Source: Phycisphaerales bacterium
GTDB lineage: Bacteria > Planctomycetota > Phycisphaerae > UBA1845 > Fen-1342
Reading direction: 5' to 3'
Assembly: GCA_016716475.1 (NCBI GenBank)
Contig: JADJWG010000002.1
Location: 620,001-684,000 of the forward strand
DNA length: 64,000 nucleotides
Below, one piece after another: positions 18,478-28,169 of the stretch; position 1 is the first letter of the stretch; each line of letters starts with the position of its first letter. The position numbers and the translations under genes were made by a program. The notes under the pieces are model-generated. The model was given only the letters and a program-made list of their open reading frames with translations, ran no database searches and was not told the DNA's origin.

Positions 18478-19944
18478 TCAACCACCTTGACTGCGCAACG
18501 TTGGTGTCGTGCCGGAGTGTTCGGCATCTGGGGCCCCCGGCTCCTGCAAGGCAGTGCGCAGAGCATCGAGCAGCAACGTCGCACCCGGCAGGGGTTCGTC
18601 CTGGGCGACGGGCGCGGTCGTCGGGTGCTCGTTTCCCTCACTCTCCGGGGCAGGATGAAAACGGAATGTCGTCAGTTGCCCGATGAGTTCTGGCCCGGGC
18701 CGCAGTGTGCCTGCGAAGCGGTCCCACTCCCCACGCTTCTCGGCCGTCAGTCCCGCGTGCCACGCGAGATAGGTGTGCAGCGGTTGGCCGGTCAGCACGG
18801 TGCGCCCCAGATGGGCAGACTGCCACGCCTCGTCGGGCTGTACCCAAAACGCGTAGAGGACCCGCGGTGGCAGGGCTTCGGGTTTTGTGGGACTTGATTC
18901 CCACACGAGCGTGCCGGCTGTATCGCCGGGTTCCCACCGGCCGTTGTGCGCCAATGGTTCGACCGCGAGTTCCCACTCGATGCGCACCTGCGGACCGAAC
19001 GAGAAATCCGGTTGAACAACATTGAAGGCGGCCACCAACGCTTCCTCGGACAGGCCGAGCGCAGTTCGCCCTGGTAGCAGAATCTCATCATCGAGTGCGC
19101 CGGGATTGTGGCGCAGCCGATCCAGCCACGGGGGGTAGGGGCCATCCGCTGAGTGGCCCAGAGCGACGGCGGCCTTGCGCACGGCGCCACAGAGCAGGGT
19201 CTCCCAGAACTGGTCCTGGTTGAGGTTGAGGCGGGCGGCCTCTTCCGGGCGCAGGTAGCCACGGTCCAGCAGCCAGAGCATGGCGCGCGCCAGTTCGTGA
19301 TCGGCGATGCGTCCACCGGGTGAGATGCTGTGCTCAGCCAGTACGCCGTCGTTTTCAAAGCCCGCATGGGCGAGTGCAATGAGATGCCCGAAGCCATCGC
19401 GCAGCAGGAGCGTGGCGCTCAGCAGGTCGTCGGTGAATTCGGTCTCGATCCACCGGATCAGGCGGTCGCGGGCCGCGGGTTCGTCGGCCAGTTCCGGATG
19501 GGCTGCGACCCCCGCTTTCAGGATGCGTACCGCGAGATCGAGCGCCGCCGTGAACTTCTTCCACTGTGCCCCCGGATCATCCACGCCACGCATGCGCTCC
19601 ATGTAATGCAGCGTCGTGCCGCCGGGTGCCGCATGGCGCATGACGAGTCCGCGATTGATGCGCTCGGAATTCCAGATGTCGCCTGGGAGTTCGGACGCGA
19701 AACGCGCCTGAATGCTGGCGCCGTCGGGACGTACAACGGGTTCCGTGCCGTAGGCCGCGCGCAACCGTGGCGCTACGCGCTCGCCGGATACCGGCTCGTC
19801 TTCCCCTTCGCGCGACCAATCGAGTCGTCGTTCCACCAGGCCATCCTCCACGCTGCGCATGCGGATGACGTATCGATCATGCGGGCACGAGCCCGCCATC
19901 AGCAGGGGAACCACGGTCAGGAGCAGGAACCAGCGTGGCCGCAT
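18478..19944 (-). CDS. Large lipoprotein of unknown function
   Basis: 488 residues with a signal peptide ('FLLLTVVPLLMAGSC') whose final Cys probably carries lipid. The mature part is mostly alpha-helical, with many charged residues and a helix-rich centre ('LAVRILKAGVAAHPELADE', 'HELARAMLWLLDRGYLRP'). I recognise no domain or catalytic motif. The start at 19944 is well supported by GGGAGG upstream. It is convergent with dprA (33 bases apart). The 1.5 kb upstream has no gene, so it is probably transcribed alone. Confidence 0.75.
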   Translation of the reverse strand: MRPRWFLLLTVVPLLMAGSCPHDRYVIRMRSVEDGLVERRLDWSREGEDEPVSGERVAPRLRAAYGTEPVVRPDGASIQARFASELPGDIWNSERINRGLVMRHAAPGGTTLHYMERMRGVDDPGAQWKKFTAALDLAVRILKAGVAAHPELADEPAARDRLIRWIETEFTDDLLSATLLLRDGFGHLIALAHAGFENDGVLAEHSISPGGRIADHELARAMLWLLDRGYLRPEEAARLNLNQDQFWETLLCGAVRKAAVALGHSADGPYPPWLDRLRHNPGALDDEILLPGRTALGLSEEALVAAFNVVQPDFSFGPQVRIEWELAVEPLAHNGRWEPGDTAGTLVWESSPTKPEALPPRVLYAFWVQPDEAWQSAHLGRTVLTGQPLHTYLAWHAGLTAEKRGEWDRFAGTLRPGPELIGQLTTFRFHPAPESEGNEHPTTAPVAQDEPLPGATLLLDALRTALQEPGAPDAEHSGTTPTLRSQGG

Positions 19945-21450
19945 GTGGCACCTCCCGGCAGCTTGTGATCACTCTCACCGGTAGCGGGTGATCATTCTTG
20001 CGCCAACCATGGTACCGAGAGGTGCGAGCCCGGGATGCAAACCCGCGCGTCGGGAGTTGTGCCTCACAAGTGGAAAGTATTGCGCCATCCCGTCAGCGCT
20101 GGAGAACCTCGCACTGAGTGGGAGAGATCCCGCTGCGGGCCCTGAAACGTCTCATGAGAGCGTTCTCGTCGCCTTCCATGCAATGCGCAAATATTTATTA
20201 TATAACGTATTATGTAAATATGAGGAACGCGCTTGCTTTCTGTGTCGGACCGGTCTACACTTCCCTTGCTCAAGTGGCGCGCGGCACGTACAGGTTTCCC
20301 CCCCGGCCTGTCGGCCCCACACTTGAGCATTTTTTTGCGCACTTCGTTAGAGTCCCATAACCAAAGGTCGGCTCAAGATCGAAACTACGGACGGCGGGAA
20401 TCCAATGCTGTTGCCGGAGTGACTTTGCAATACCGTGGACATCCTGCGAAAGTCATTTGCCACCCGTAATTCGGAATTTCTCAGACGCGGATTCCGATCG
20501 CCGGGGAACCCCTGAGATCACCACCGCGGTGTGCGGCCGACAGCGCTGCGTGCTGCGGTTGCAGCGCACTGTACGGTTTCATTCACGAGGTATGAGTGGA
20601 AGTTATCGGCTGCCACACGGCACGGTGCTTGGCATCCTCCGCGCTTCCGGTCGCACCTTCAGCAAGCAACCTCGTCCTTGCACTTTCGTCCTTAAAAACA
20701 CGCTTGGATTGACAGCGGCGACGGGTCCGCGTAATAGTAGTGGTATGCGAGGTTTGCGAAGCATCTTGGTGCGCAAATCCGCTTGCACGCGGCGGCGACC
20801 GGCCACGGTGCCAGGGCGAAAGAAGCGACACCTGCTTTAGCTGACGCTGCATGTCCTGCAAATCTTGCGCTTTCAAGCGCCGTGCAGTTGTTGGCGGACA
20901 TTGACGTAGGGAGTGGCTTCTGACGGTACTGGCGGTGCTCATGCGAAGTAGGGTCGCACGGCGCCGGTCGCAGGCGGCCTGAAGTTTCTTCGGGCGGCAG
21001 GCGATGAGAAAGAAAGGCCGTCCGGCGACGTTGGTAGCTAATGGCATGTGGCCGGCGTGAGTTCGGTGCACGGCTTACGCCACATCGTCGTCGATGTCCA
21101 ATGCCAAGTGCACTACGCAGGGCCTGTCCATAAGGGTTGTTCGTGCAGAATTTCCTGGTTGCGTGCCGCAATGCCGGGGGGCTCGCTTCGGTGGAGGCGG
21201 TTAATCTGCCCTTGCCCCGGTACGCCAACCCGGCAGTCACAGGTTTCACATGCTTGTGTCGGGGTGACTTATTGCAACTGAGTTTGCCAATGAAGCGGGT
21301 CGGCGTTCCCGGATGGGTGCGCAGGCCCGTTTACTTAGGGCCGCAGCGGGAGGAGCCCGCCCGGTCGAGTGACAGTCGTAACGAGGGCCCGTCGCGGTCG
21401 CCGATCTCGGGGTCAGCGCTCGCGGGGCATTGGGAAAGGGAGAAACGCGG
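19945..21450. other. 1.5-kb region without a convincing gene
   Basis: Open frames here are short, mutually overlapping on both strands and low in protein-like character. The region is less GC-rich than its surroundings, with an AT-rich island at 20189-20220 containing -10-like sequences (TATAAC at 20201, TATTAT at 20208), and an intrinsic terminator at 20267-20336. Together they could bracket a small RNA of roughly 110 bases. The remainder, 20340-21430, may be decayed coding sequence or a long leader of the Cys-rich protein gene. Confidence 0.55.
20267..20336 (+). terminator. Strong intrinsic terminator, possibly of a small RNA
   Basis: A perfect 10-bp stem, TGCTCAAGTG (20267-20276) with CACTTGAGCA (20320-20329), is followed at once by seven T (20330-20336). 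The 43-base interior can form a smaller hairpin (ACAGG/CCTGT). No coding gene on the plus strand ends before it, so it may terminate an unannotated RNA that starts near the AT-rich island around 20189-20220. Confidence 0.65.
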
Positions 21451-24400
21451 ATGAGTCAGATGAGGAGACTAGCCCTGTTGGGCACCGTGCTCTGTTGTAG
21501 CACGCTCGTCTTCGCCGACGTACCCGGCGCGTCCACAGCGCGGCGGGCCCCGGCGCAGCCCGGCGGCGTTGATGCACAAGCCACCCGCAACTCGCCGGAT
21601 TTCAAGGACCGGGAAGCCGACGTGTGGCAGTCCAAGCCCGGGGAACCGGTGCTGTTTGCGGCTCCGAACGCGACTGCGCTGTCGGTCCCTGAATACAGCG
21701 CGCGGGCCGGCGGCTTCGTCCAGTTCCTGACCGGGAGCAGTGGCGCTGACCCCCGGCCGGGTGGTGACCGCGCCTGTAATCACCGGATCGTGCTCGAAGA
21801 CTCCTACGGCGATGGCTGGACGAATGACAGCGGCGTGCCGGTGAATTTCGTCGAGGTCTTCGTCAACGGGAATTCGGTCGGTTCGTACACCATGACGGTC
21901 GCCGACGGCCGCGGTCCGTTGTTCATCAACTTCAGTGCGGATACGGGCGACACGATTACGACCGTGTTTACCCCGAATGCCGCCGGCTACCCCAGCGAGT
22001 GCTCGTACTACATCCTGGACACGTTTGACAACGTGCTCTGCACGCAGGGCTTCGGCGGTACGGTGCCGGGTGACTGCAACGTCACGGGCCAGTGCACAAC
22101 CAACCCATGCACGCCACCGGCCAACAACTCGTGCGCTACGGCGACGGCCGTGAACGGTCCGTTCCCGCAGGTGGTCGCGGGCAACAACACCTGTGCTGCG
22201 TACCAGTGCCCGGGCGTACTGAACTGGAAGGCAACCTGGCTGGCGATCAACCTGCCGTACGCCTCCAACAACGTGACGCTCGATTTCTGCCAGCCCGGCA
22301 GTCCCCCGGTCTGGGGCACGGTCGGAATTGCCTATTACACGAGCTGCGCGGACTGCAGCGCTTTCCAGACATTCACCGCCGCCTTCCCGACCTGCGGCGG
22401 CGGCACGGCCCCCCGGCTGACGGCCAGCAACCTTGTCGGACCGGGCACGATCTATGTCCCGATCTGGGGCAAGACCGACACCGGTTTCCTCGAGGCGTAC
22501 GAGGTCGAAGTGAACGTGGTCAATGCGGCCACGTCTTACTGCGCTTCAAACGCGACGAGCACCGCGGATTCGCTCATCGAGCAGGTCACCGTCGGCAGCT
22601 TCGTCAACTACAGCGGGATTAACCCGGTCGCCTACAGTGACTTCACGGCCATCGGCCCGATCAATCTGACGGTTGGCTCTCCCACAGCGGTCGAGGTCAT
22701 CACCAACAACGCGACCACGTCGGGCTGCTACGCCAAGCAGGTGAAGATCTGGATCGACATCAACAAGAACTTCGTGTTCGATGCGAACGAGCTGGTGTAC
22801 AGTGGCGGCCACGTGGGCGGCACAGGTAACTGCCCGTTCATCCTCTCGGGTACGCTGACGGTGCCCCCGGGAGCGCTGACCGGAACGACGCGCATGCGCG
22901 TGGTCTGCCGTGAAACCTCGGACGCGAGTCTCGTATTGCCCTGTGGTACCTACACCTGGGGCGAGACCGAGGACTACACGGTCAACATCGTCGCGGCTGC
23001 TCCGCTCGGCGCCTGCTGCCTGGGTGCGACCTGCGACGACAACAATGGTGCCGGCATTACGGAAGCGGCCTGCCTCACCGCAGGCGGTATCTACAAAGGT
23101 GACGGCTCGCGTTGCGATCCGGTCAACCCGTGCGTGGGTGCCTGCTGCCTGCCGACCGGTGGCTGCGTCGAGACGACCCCGGCCGACTGCGGCGCCTCCT
23201 CAGGCACCTACGGTGGCGACGGCACGTCGTGCGCCAGTACGCCCTGCCCCTATGCGTCCACCTGCGATACGGCCATCGCCATTCCGGCGGCTCCGTTCAG
23301 CTACTTCTTCAACAACGACCTTGGTCCGCCCAGCCCGCCGTCCCCGAGCTGCAACAGCACCTCGGCCACGGTAACGCAGAATGCGGCCTGGTTCGTCTTC
23401 ACGGCGACCGAAGCCGGTCTCGCGACCGCGAGCATGACGCAGAGCTACGACGCGTTGATCGCGGCGTACACCGGGCCGGACTGCAACAACCTCGTCGAGC
23501 TTGGCTGTGGCGACATTTTCATCGGTGGCGTCAACACCGAGTCGGTGACGTTCGGCGTGTCGGCAGGCCAGACCTACTGGCTGCTGCTCGGTGACTGGGG
23601 CGTGAGCGAAGGTGGCGGACCGACCCTGTTTGAGTTCGACCTCCAGTCCGGCACTGGTGGGTGCTGCCTGCGGATTGGGACCTGCGTGGTCACCGACCCG
23701 GCGGACTGCCTCGCCCAGGGTGGAACCTACCTCGGTTCAGGTGCCGGTTGCGAGCCCAATCCCTGCCCGCAGCCCAACGTCGGTGACATCTGCGATCTCC
23801 CGATCGAAATCACCATCGACGGCAGCTTCAGCGGCTATGCCGACACCAACCAGACCACCTGCGGCCGTGGCAACGACATCGACGATTCGTGCCTCGGTTC
23901 GTACGACGGCGGCGAGGACATCGTCTATCGCCTGACTGTCACGCAGCCGACGTGCGTGGACATTCTCATCCAGTCGAACGTCGCGTCCGAGGGTTGGCTG
24001 GGCTTCGCGATCAATGATCAGTGTCTCGGCACACCGTGCCTCTACGGTGCCACGAGCGGCAGCGCGACACAGGCCCTGTTCGAGGGCGTGGGGCTGCCGG
24101 CCGGCACGTACTACCTCGTCGTGGATACCTGGCCGACGCCGAATTGCCTCGCGGACTTCGACATCTACATCGTCCCGTCCGGCCTGTGCGAAGTCGGCGC
24201 CTGCTGCCTCGGCGGGAACTGCACCGATGCGGTCTTCCCGGTCGACTGCTTCCTGCAGGGTGGCACATACCTCGGCACCGGCACGTCCTGCGCCGGTTTC
24301 GACTGCAACAACAACGGCCTCGATGATGCCTGCGAGATCGCCGAGAACCCGGCGCTCGATTGCAACAACAACGGCATCCTCGACGTGTGCGAGATCGCCC

Positions 24401-25386
24401 TCGACCCGACGCTCGACGCGGACGGCAACGGCGTGCTCGACGAATGCGATCTGGACTGCAACGGCAACGGCATTCCGGATGGCTGCGATGTGAACGCGAC
24501 ACCGCTGTGCCAGACGAAGTACGGCGCGGCGAATGTCGGCCTCAGCAACGATTGCCAGCCCGATGGCATCCCGGACGAGTGCCAGCTCGGCGCAGTGCCG
24601 ATCCAGAACGTCGTCGCGGACGGTAGCTTCGAGGGTGGTTCGCCGAATGCTTCGTGGGCGGAAGCGTCCTCGAACTTCGGTTCACCGCTCTGCACGCGGG
24701 CGCTCTGCACGTCGAATCCGGCCTTCAACCCGCAGGATGGCCTGTGGTGGGCCTGGTTCGGCGGCATCGAAGGCGTATCGGAGACCGGCTCGCTGGAGCA
24801 GGTCGTGACGATCCCGGCCCAGCCGCCGGCGCTCCTCACGTTCTACCTCCAGATCCCGAATGCCAGTGGCAACGGTGTGGACTTCTTCACGGCGTCGATC
24901 GACGGCAATGTCGTATTCTCGGCACTCGAAAGCGACGCACCGAGCTACGCCGAGTACACGCTGGTCACCGTCGACGTGTCCGCGTACGCCAACGGCGGCA
25001 CGCACACGCTGCGGTTTGACTCCACTACCACCGGGACTGGTCTCACGAATTTCTTCCTGGACAATGTTGCACTGGGCGTTGTGATCGGCCCGCCGGCCAA
25101 CGACCAGAACCAGAACGGCGTCCCGGATGATTGCGAGAGCGCCCCGCAGGTCTGCCCGGGTGACTCGAACGGTGACACCTTCGTGAACTTCGCCGATATC
25201 TCGCCGTTCATCGCGGCGATCAAGGCAGGGAACGCGGGCAACTGGACGTGCAACCTGGCGGCCGGTTTCGGTCCGTACCTCAACAGCGATGCGAATGGCG
25301 ACGGCGTGGTCAACTTCGCCGACATCTCGCCCTTCATCGCGCTGCTGAAGGCCCCGCCGGCACCGTGCGTCAGCGTCTGCCCGTAA
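21451..25386 (+). CDS. Giant secreted Cys-rich protein with GEVED, PPC-like and dockerin-like domains
   Basis: About 1,311 residues. The start at 21451 has GGGAG eight bases upstream and a signal peptide ('LALLGTVLCCSTLVFADV'). In order: a beta-rich domain ('HRIVLEDSYGDGWTNDSG'), a GEVED-type domain ending 'YTWGETEDYTVNI', four Cys-rich repeats of about 40 residues (starting near 23008, 23137, 23656 and 24196, pattern G-A/G-CCL...C...DC...GGTY.G.G..C...C), two pre-peptidase C-terminal-like domains between them, Asp/Asn/Cys repeats ('DCNNNGILDVCEIA', 'DCNGNGIPDGCDV'), a beta-sandwich, and two terminal GDxNGDxxVNFADISPFIA repeats resembling dockerin calcium loops. It is probably exported to the surface or envelope. 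A strong terminator follows. No enzyme motif is seen; adhesive or structural function is only inferred. Confidence 0.9.
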   Translation: MSQMRRLALLGTVLCCSTLVFADVPGASTARRAPAQPGGVDAQATRNSPDFKDREADVWQSKPGEPVLFAAPNATALSVPEYSARAGGFVQFLTGSSGADPRPGGDRACNHRIVLEDSYGDGWTNDSGVPVNFVEVFVNGNSVGSYTMTVADGRGPLFINFSADTGDTITTVFTPNAAGYPSECSYYILDTFDNVLCTQGFGGTVPGDCNVTGQCTTNPCTPPANNSCATATAVNGPFPQVVAGNNTCAAYQCPGVLNWKATWLAINLPYASNNVTLDFCQPGSPPVWGTVGIAYYTSCADCSAFQTFTAAFPTCGGGTAPRLTASNLVGPGTIYVPIWGKTDTGFLEAYEVEVNVVNAATSYCASNATSTADSLIEQVTVGSFVNYSGINPVAYSDFTAIGPINLTVGSPTAVEVITNNATTSGCYAKQVKIWIDINKNFVFDANELVYSGGHVGGTGNCPFILSGTLTVPPGALTGTTRMRVVCRETSDASLVLPCGTYTWGETEDYTVNIVAAAPLGACCLGATCDDNNGAGITEAACLTAGGIYKGDGSRCDPVNPCVGACCLPTGGCVETTPADCGASSGTYGGDGTSCASTPCPYASTCDTAIAIPAAPFSYFFNNDLGPPSPPSPSCNSTSATVTQNAAWFVFTATEAGLATASMTQSYDALIAAYTGPDCNNLVELGCGDIFIGGVNTESVTFGVSAGQTYWLLLGDWGVSEGGGPTLFEFDLQSGTGGCCLRIGTCVVTDPADCLAQGGTYLGSGAGCEPNPCPQPNVGDICDLPIEITIDGSFSGYADTNQTTCGRGNDIDDSCLGSYDGGEDIVYRLTVTQPTCVDILIQSNVASEGWLGFAINDQCLGTPCLYGATSGSATQALFEGVGLPAGTYYLVVDTWPTPNCLADFDIYIVPSGLCEVGACCLGGNCTDAVFPVDCFLQGGTYLGTGTSCAGFDCNNNGLDDACEIAENPALDCNNNGILDVCEIALDPTLDADGNGVLDECDLDCNGNGIPDGCDVNATPLCQTKYGAANVGLSNDCQPDGIPDECQLGAVPIQNVVADGSFEGGSPNASWAEASSNFGSPLCTRALCTSNPAFNPQDGLWWAWFGGIEGVSETGSLEQVVTIPAQPPALLTFYLQIPNASGNGVDFFTASIDGNVVFSALESDAPSYAEYTLVTVDVSAYANGGTHTLRFDSTTTGTGLTNFFLDNVALGVVIGPPANDQNQNGVPDDCESAPQVCPGDSNGDTFVNFADISPFIAAIKAGNAGNWTCNLAAGFGPYLNSDANGDGVVNFADISPFIALLKAPPAPCVSVCP

Positions 25387-25445
25387 GGGTGTGACCTGGA
25401 AACGGTGACCCTGTCGCATCGGCGACGGGAGCCCTGAAGATCGTG

Positions 25446-25492
25446 CAGCGGGCCGGTAACCCACCGTGGGCTGCCGGCCCGCTGTCTTTTAT
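25446..25492 (+). terminator. Intrinsic terminator of the giant Cys-rich protein gene
   Basis: An 11-bp stem, CAGCGGGCCGG (25446-25456) with CCGGCCCGCTG (25474-25484), encloses a second 5-bp stem (CCCAC/GTGGG, 25460-25470) and is followed by TCTTTTATT. It lies 60 bases after the stop codon at 25386. Confidence 0.85.
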
Positions 25493-25661
25493 TACCCAGA
25501 CCCGGGTGCGGTCCTGCGTCTGAAAGAGGGGCAAGGAAATGACTCGGCAGGTCAGTCGGTGAACAGGGTGACCGATAGGATCGTCAGCACAGGTCCTGAA
25601 GGTGTGATCGCGCTGTGGCGTGGCGGGATCTATGCCGGGGCCGCGGAACCGGAGACCTGGG

Positions 25662-26126
25662 ATGACCACCCGATGGCAGATGGCGGCAAACTTGACCCTG
25701 GCACTGGTAGCGGGGCTCGCACTGCCAGGCGGTTGCCCTTTCGTCCCCCCAGACCCAGACGTCGCGCAAATTCGGCATGGTGAGGATCCGCTGCTGCCTA
25801 CGCTGGGTGACATTTTGCGGGCTATTGCCAGCCAGCCACCCCATGCGTCTGCCGAGGTCACACCAGCGGTCGTTGCCGGCCAGCGTGTGCTGCTCGATGG
25901 CAGTCGTTCCAGTCACCCCGAGGGCGACCGCCTGAGCTATCGCTGGATTCAGACCGGTTTCGGCCCCCGTGTTACCCTTGAGCCGAGTCCATTTGGCTCC
26001 ATCGCCGAATTCACCGCCCCGACGGTTACCGAACCCATCGAACTCACATTCCGTCTGGTCGTGTACACAGGATTCCGGGCGCAATCGGCGGACGTCAGCG
26101 TGCTCGTACAGCCCGCGGCGGAGTAG
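25662..26126 (+). CDS. PKD-like domain lipoprotein
   Basis: About 154 residues. The signal peptide ('LTLALVAGLALPGGC') ends in a lipobox Cys. After a linker there is one PKD/Ig-like domain: 'VVAGQRVLLDGSRSSHPEGD', then 'LSYRWIQTGFGPRVTLEP' and closing strands 'ELTFRLVVYTGF'. Such domains usually mediate protein or glycan contacts at the cell surface. The ATG at 25662 gives a basic n-region and was preferred over the start at 25620. The gene is downstream of the terminator of the giant protein and upstream of the GH10-like gene; its partner is unknown. Confidence 0.75.
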   Translation: MTTRWQMAANLTLALVAGLALPGGCPFVPPDPDVAQIRHGEDPLLPTLGDILRAIASQPPHASAEVTPAVVAGQRVLLDGSRSSHPEGDRLSYRWIQTGFGPRVTLEPSPFGSIAEFTAPTVTEPIELTFRLVVYTGFRAQSADVSVLVQPAAE

Positions 26127-26274
26127 CCGTCTCCTTGTGCCGTTCCTGCTTCCTCCGTTCCGCGGGGGTTCGCCCCCCGGCTTTGAAGCGAGTGGCTCAA
26201 GGCCGTAGAATGCGCCTGCGTCGGCGCGGCCGCGTAGTGCATCCGCGCCCAGTGCTGGTCGGAGGCAGGTCGCG

Positions 26275-27756
26275 GTGCACAGGTTTGTCTGCTTCGCATC
26301 GAATGGACGAAGGGTTCCGCCGGACCTGCAGGGGGCTCATCTCGTCGGTGTGGATGGGTTACCGGTGCGCGCCGAGATCCGCTGGGACGACGGTTTCCTG
26401 CGCTGCACGCCGCGGACGCAGGACCCGGTGGGCTTGTCGCTACTCTGGCCGGTGCCGGGGATCGGCACGGTGCAGCTCCAGACCACGCGCTTGCCGGCGC
26501 GCGAGCGCCCCTACAACCTGCATCTCGAACTGGCGCGGCAGCAATTGATGCGGCTCACGGTGAAGCGCGAGGAGTGGGGTTTGTTTGATTACTCCGGCAT
26601 GGACGAGATCTCCGGTCACATCGAGCAATGCCGGCAGGCCTTCGTCCAGGCGCTGCAGACGACCGACGACCCACCCATCGCGGCCGGCCATGCGGACACC
26701 TCGCTCGCCGAGGGGTTACGCGCTGCTGAAGAGATGGCCGTATTCCACGCCCATGTGTTCCTCGGGCGGCGGCAGCAGACCGGAGGATTCGCGAAGCCGT
26801 TCCTCGGGGCGCGCCTCCCGGCGGGGCCAGTTAACGCGGCGATGCTCAAGCCGCTTGCGGGTGTTTGTGATTTTGTTGATCTGCCGTTTGTATGGCGCCA
26901 GATTCAACCCACCGAACAGGCCCGCAACTTCGAAGCTCTCGAAGCGTGGGTCGCGGCGTGTGCGGCGGCGAAGCTGCCGGTGCGCGGCGGCCCGCTGCTG
27001 GCGTTTAACGTGAGCTCGGTGCCGGACTGGCTCTACATCTGGGAAAACGATTTCGAGTCGATCTTCGAGGCCGCCCGCGATCACATCGAGCGAACGGTGA
27101 AGCGCTTCGCGAAGCAGGTGTCGAACTGGGTCGTGGCAAGCGGCTTGCAGGCGGACAACGTCTTCGGGTTCAGCTACGAACAGACCATGGAACTGACGCG
27201 CATGGCGGTCGCGATCACCAAGCAGTCCGCTCCCCGCGCTCAGATCCTGCTCGATGTGACACAGCCCTGGGGGGAGTACTTTGCCCGCAACCAGCAGACT
27301 GTGCCCCCGCTGTTGTACGCAGACATGGCCGTGCAGAGCGGCCTGAACTTTGACGGCTTCGGCCTGCAATTTCTCTTTGGCATCGGAACGGACGGTTATC
27401 ACCTGCGCGATCCGTTCCAGGTATCCGCACTGATCGACAAGCTGGCAAACTTCGGCAAGCCGCTGCATGTGACGGCCCTGGGCGCACCGGCGCAACCCGC
27501 CGCACACGACGCCGTTGCCAGTGGAGGAGAGTGGGGTGGTGCATGGTCGGAAGAAAACCAGGCGAAATGGCTCGAGACCCTCTGCCAGGTGGCCTTGTCG
27601 AAACCCTACGTGGAAACGGTGAGCGTTCAGCCCCTGGTGGATGGTCCCGACAATATCCTGACCCAGGGCGGCTTGCTGCGGCCGGATCTTTCACCCCGGC
27701 CGGCGCTGACGCGTCTCGGGGCAATGCGCCAGCGGCTGATGAGCCCATCGAAATAG
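26275..27756 (+). CDS. GH10-like (endo-xylanase-related) protein
   Basis: 493 residues without a signal peptide. An N-terminal beta-rich region of about 110 residues ('GLPVRAEIRWDDGFLRC') precedes a TIM-barrel domain resembling glycoside hydrolase family 10. In it, 'VCDFVDLPFVWRQIQPTEQ' matches the strand before the usual 'WKxxxP' motif, followed by 'NWVVASGLQADNVFGFSYEQ' and 'FDGFGLQFLFGIG'. The usual catalytic Glu positions of GH10 ('NE' and 'TELD') are not obvious: where 'WDVxNE' is expected the sequence reads 'WVVASGL'. It may be a non-catalytic or diverged member. The GTG at 26275 is chosen because GGAGG lies nine bases before it. The next gene starts 5 bases after its stop. Confidence 0.78.
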   Translation: MHRFVCFASNGRRVPPDLQGAHLVGVDGLPVRAEIRWDDGFLRCTPRTQDPVGLSLLWPVPGIGTVQLQTTRLPARERPYNLHLELARQQLMRLTVKREEWGLFDYSGMDEISGHIEQCRQAFVQALQTTDDPPIAAGHADTSLAEGLRAAEEMAVFHAHVFLGRRQQTGGFAKPFLGARLPAGPVNAAMLKPLAGVCDFVDLPFVWRQIQPTEQARNFEALEAWVAACAAAKLPVRGGPLLAFNVSSVPDWLYIWENDFESIFEAARDHIERTVKRFAKQVSNWVVASGLQADNVFGFSYEQTMELTRMAVAITKQSAPRAQILLDVTQPWGEYFARNQQTVPPLLYADMAVQSGLNFDGFGLQFLFGIGTDGYHLRDPFQVSALIDKLANFGKPLHVTALGAPAQPAAHDAVASGGEWGGAWSEENQAKWLETLCQVALSKPYVETVSVQPLVDGPDNILTQGGLLRPDLSPRPALTRLGAMRQRLMSPSK

Positions 27757-27761
27757 GGCGA

Positions 27762-28169
27762 GTGCGCTGCGCGGACCGGGCGCGATACAGGGCCGCCGTG
27801 GGGGTCGTGGTGCTGCTCCTCGGGGCACACTCCGCATGGCAAGTAGCAGCGTGGCATGGGCGCGGGAGGGTGCCCACACCGCTGGCACCGCTGCTTACAC
27901 TCCGGCTGGACCCCAACACGGCGACGGCGGCCGAGCTCGAACTGCTACCGGGCGTAGGGCCGACCCTGGCGGCGAACATCATCGCCTATCGTGCTGGCAT
28001 CGGGGGGCGACGCGCCTTCGAGCGTCCCGCCGATCTCGACGCTGTGCCGCGGATCGGCACGGTGACGATCGAACGGCTCCGACCGTTCCTCTGGTTTCCC
28101 GAAGATGAAGATGCGGGTGGAACTGAGGATGTGACTTATGCCGATCCGTCCGCAACCGGTGATCTTTGA
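27762..28169 (+). CDS. ComEA-like membrane-anchored helix-hairpin-helix DNA-binding protein
   Basis: About 135 residues. An N-terminal membrane helix ('AAVGVVVLLLGAHSAWQVAA') is followed by a linker and a pair of helix-hairpin-helix motifs of the ComEA type: 'LDPNTATAAELELLPGVGPT' then 'RPADLDAVPRIGTVTIERLRPFL'. In competent bacteria ComEA binds double-stranded DNA outside the inner membrane during uptake. Here the frame is open far upstream, overlapping the GH10-like gene; the GTG at 27762 lies just after that gene's stop and directly precedes the membrane segment, so I chose it. It overlaps the start of manA by 32 bases, implying one transcript. A role in uptake is an inference from the family. 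Confidence 0.82.
   Translation: MRCADRARYRAAVGVVVLLLGAHSAWQVAAWHGRGRVPTPLAPLLTLRLDPNTATAAELELLPGVGPTLAANIIAYRAGIGGRRAFERPADLDAVPRIGTVTIERLRPFLWFPEDEDAGGTEDVTYADPSATGDL

Noticed and set aside
20583..21249. Overlapping minus-strand frames in the gene desert (20583-21071 and 20692-21249)
   Set aside because: Composition is erratic, no ribosome site, no family resemblance, and several frames overlap equally.
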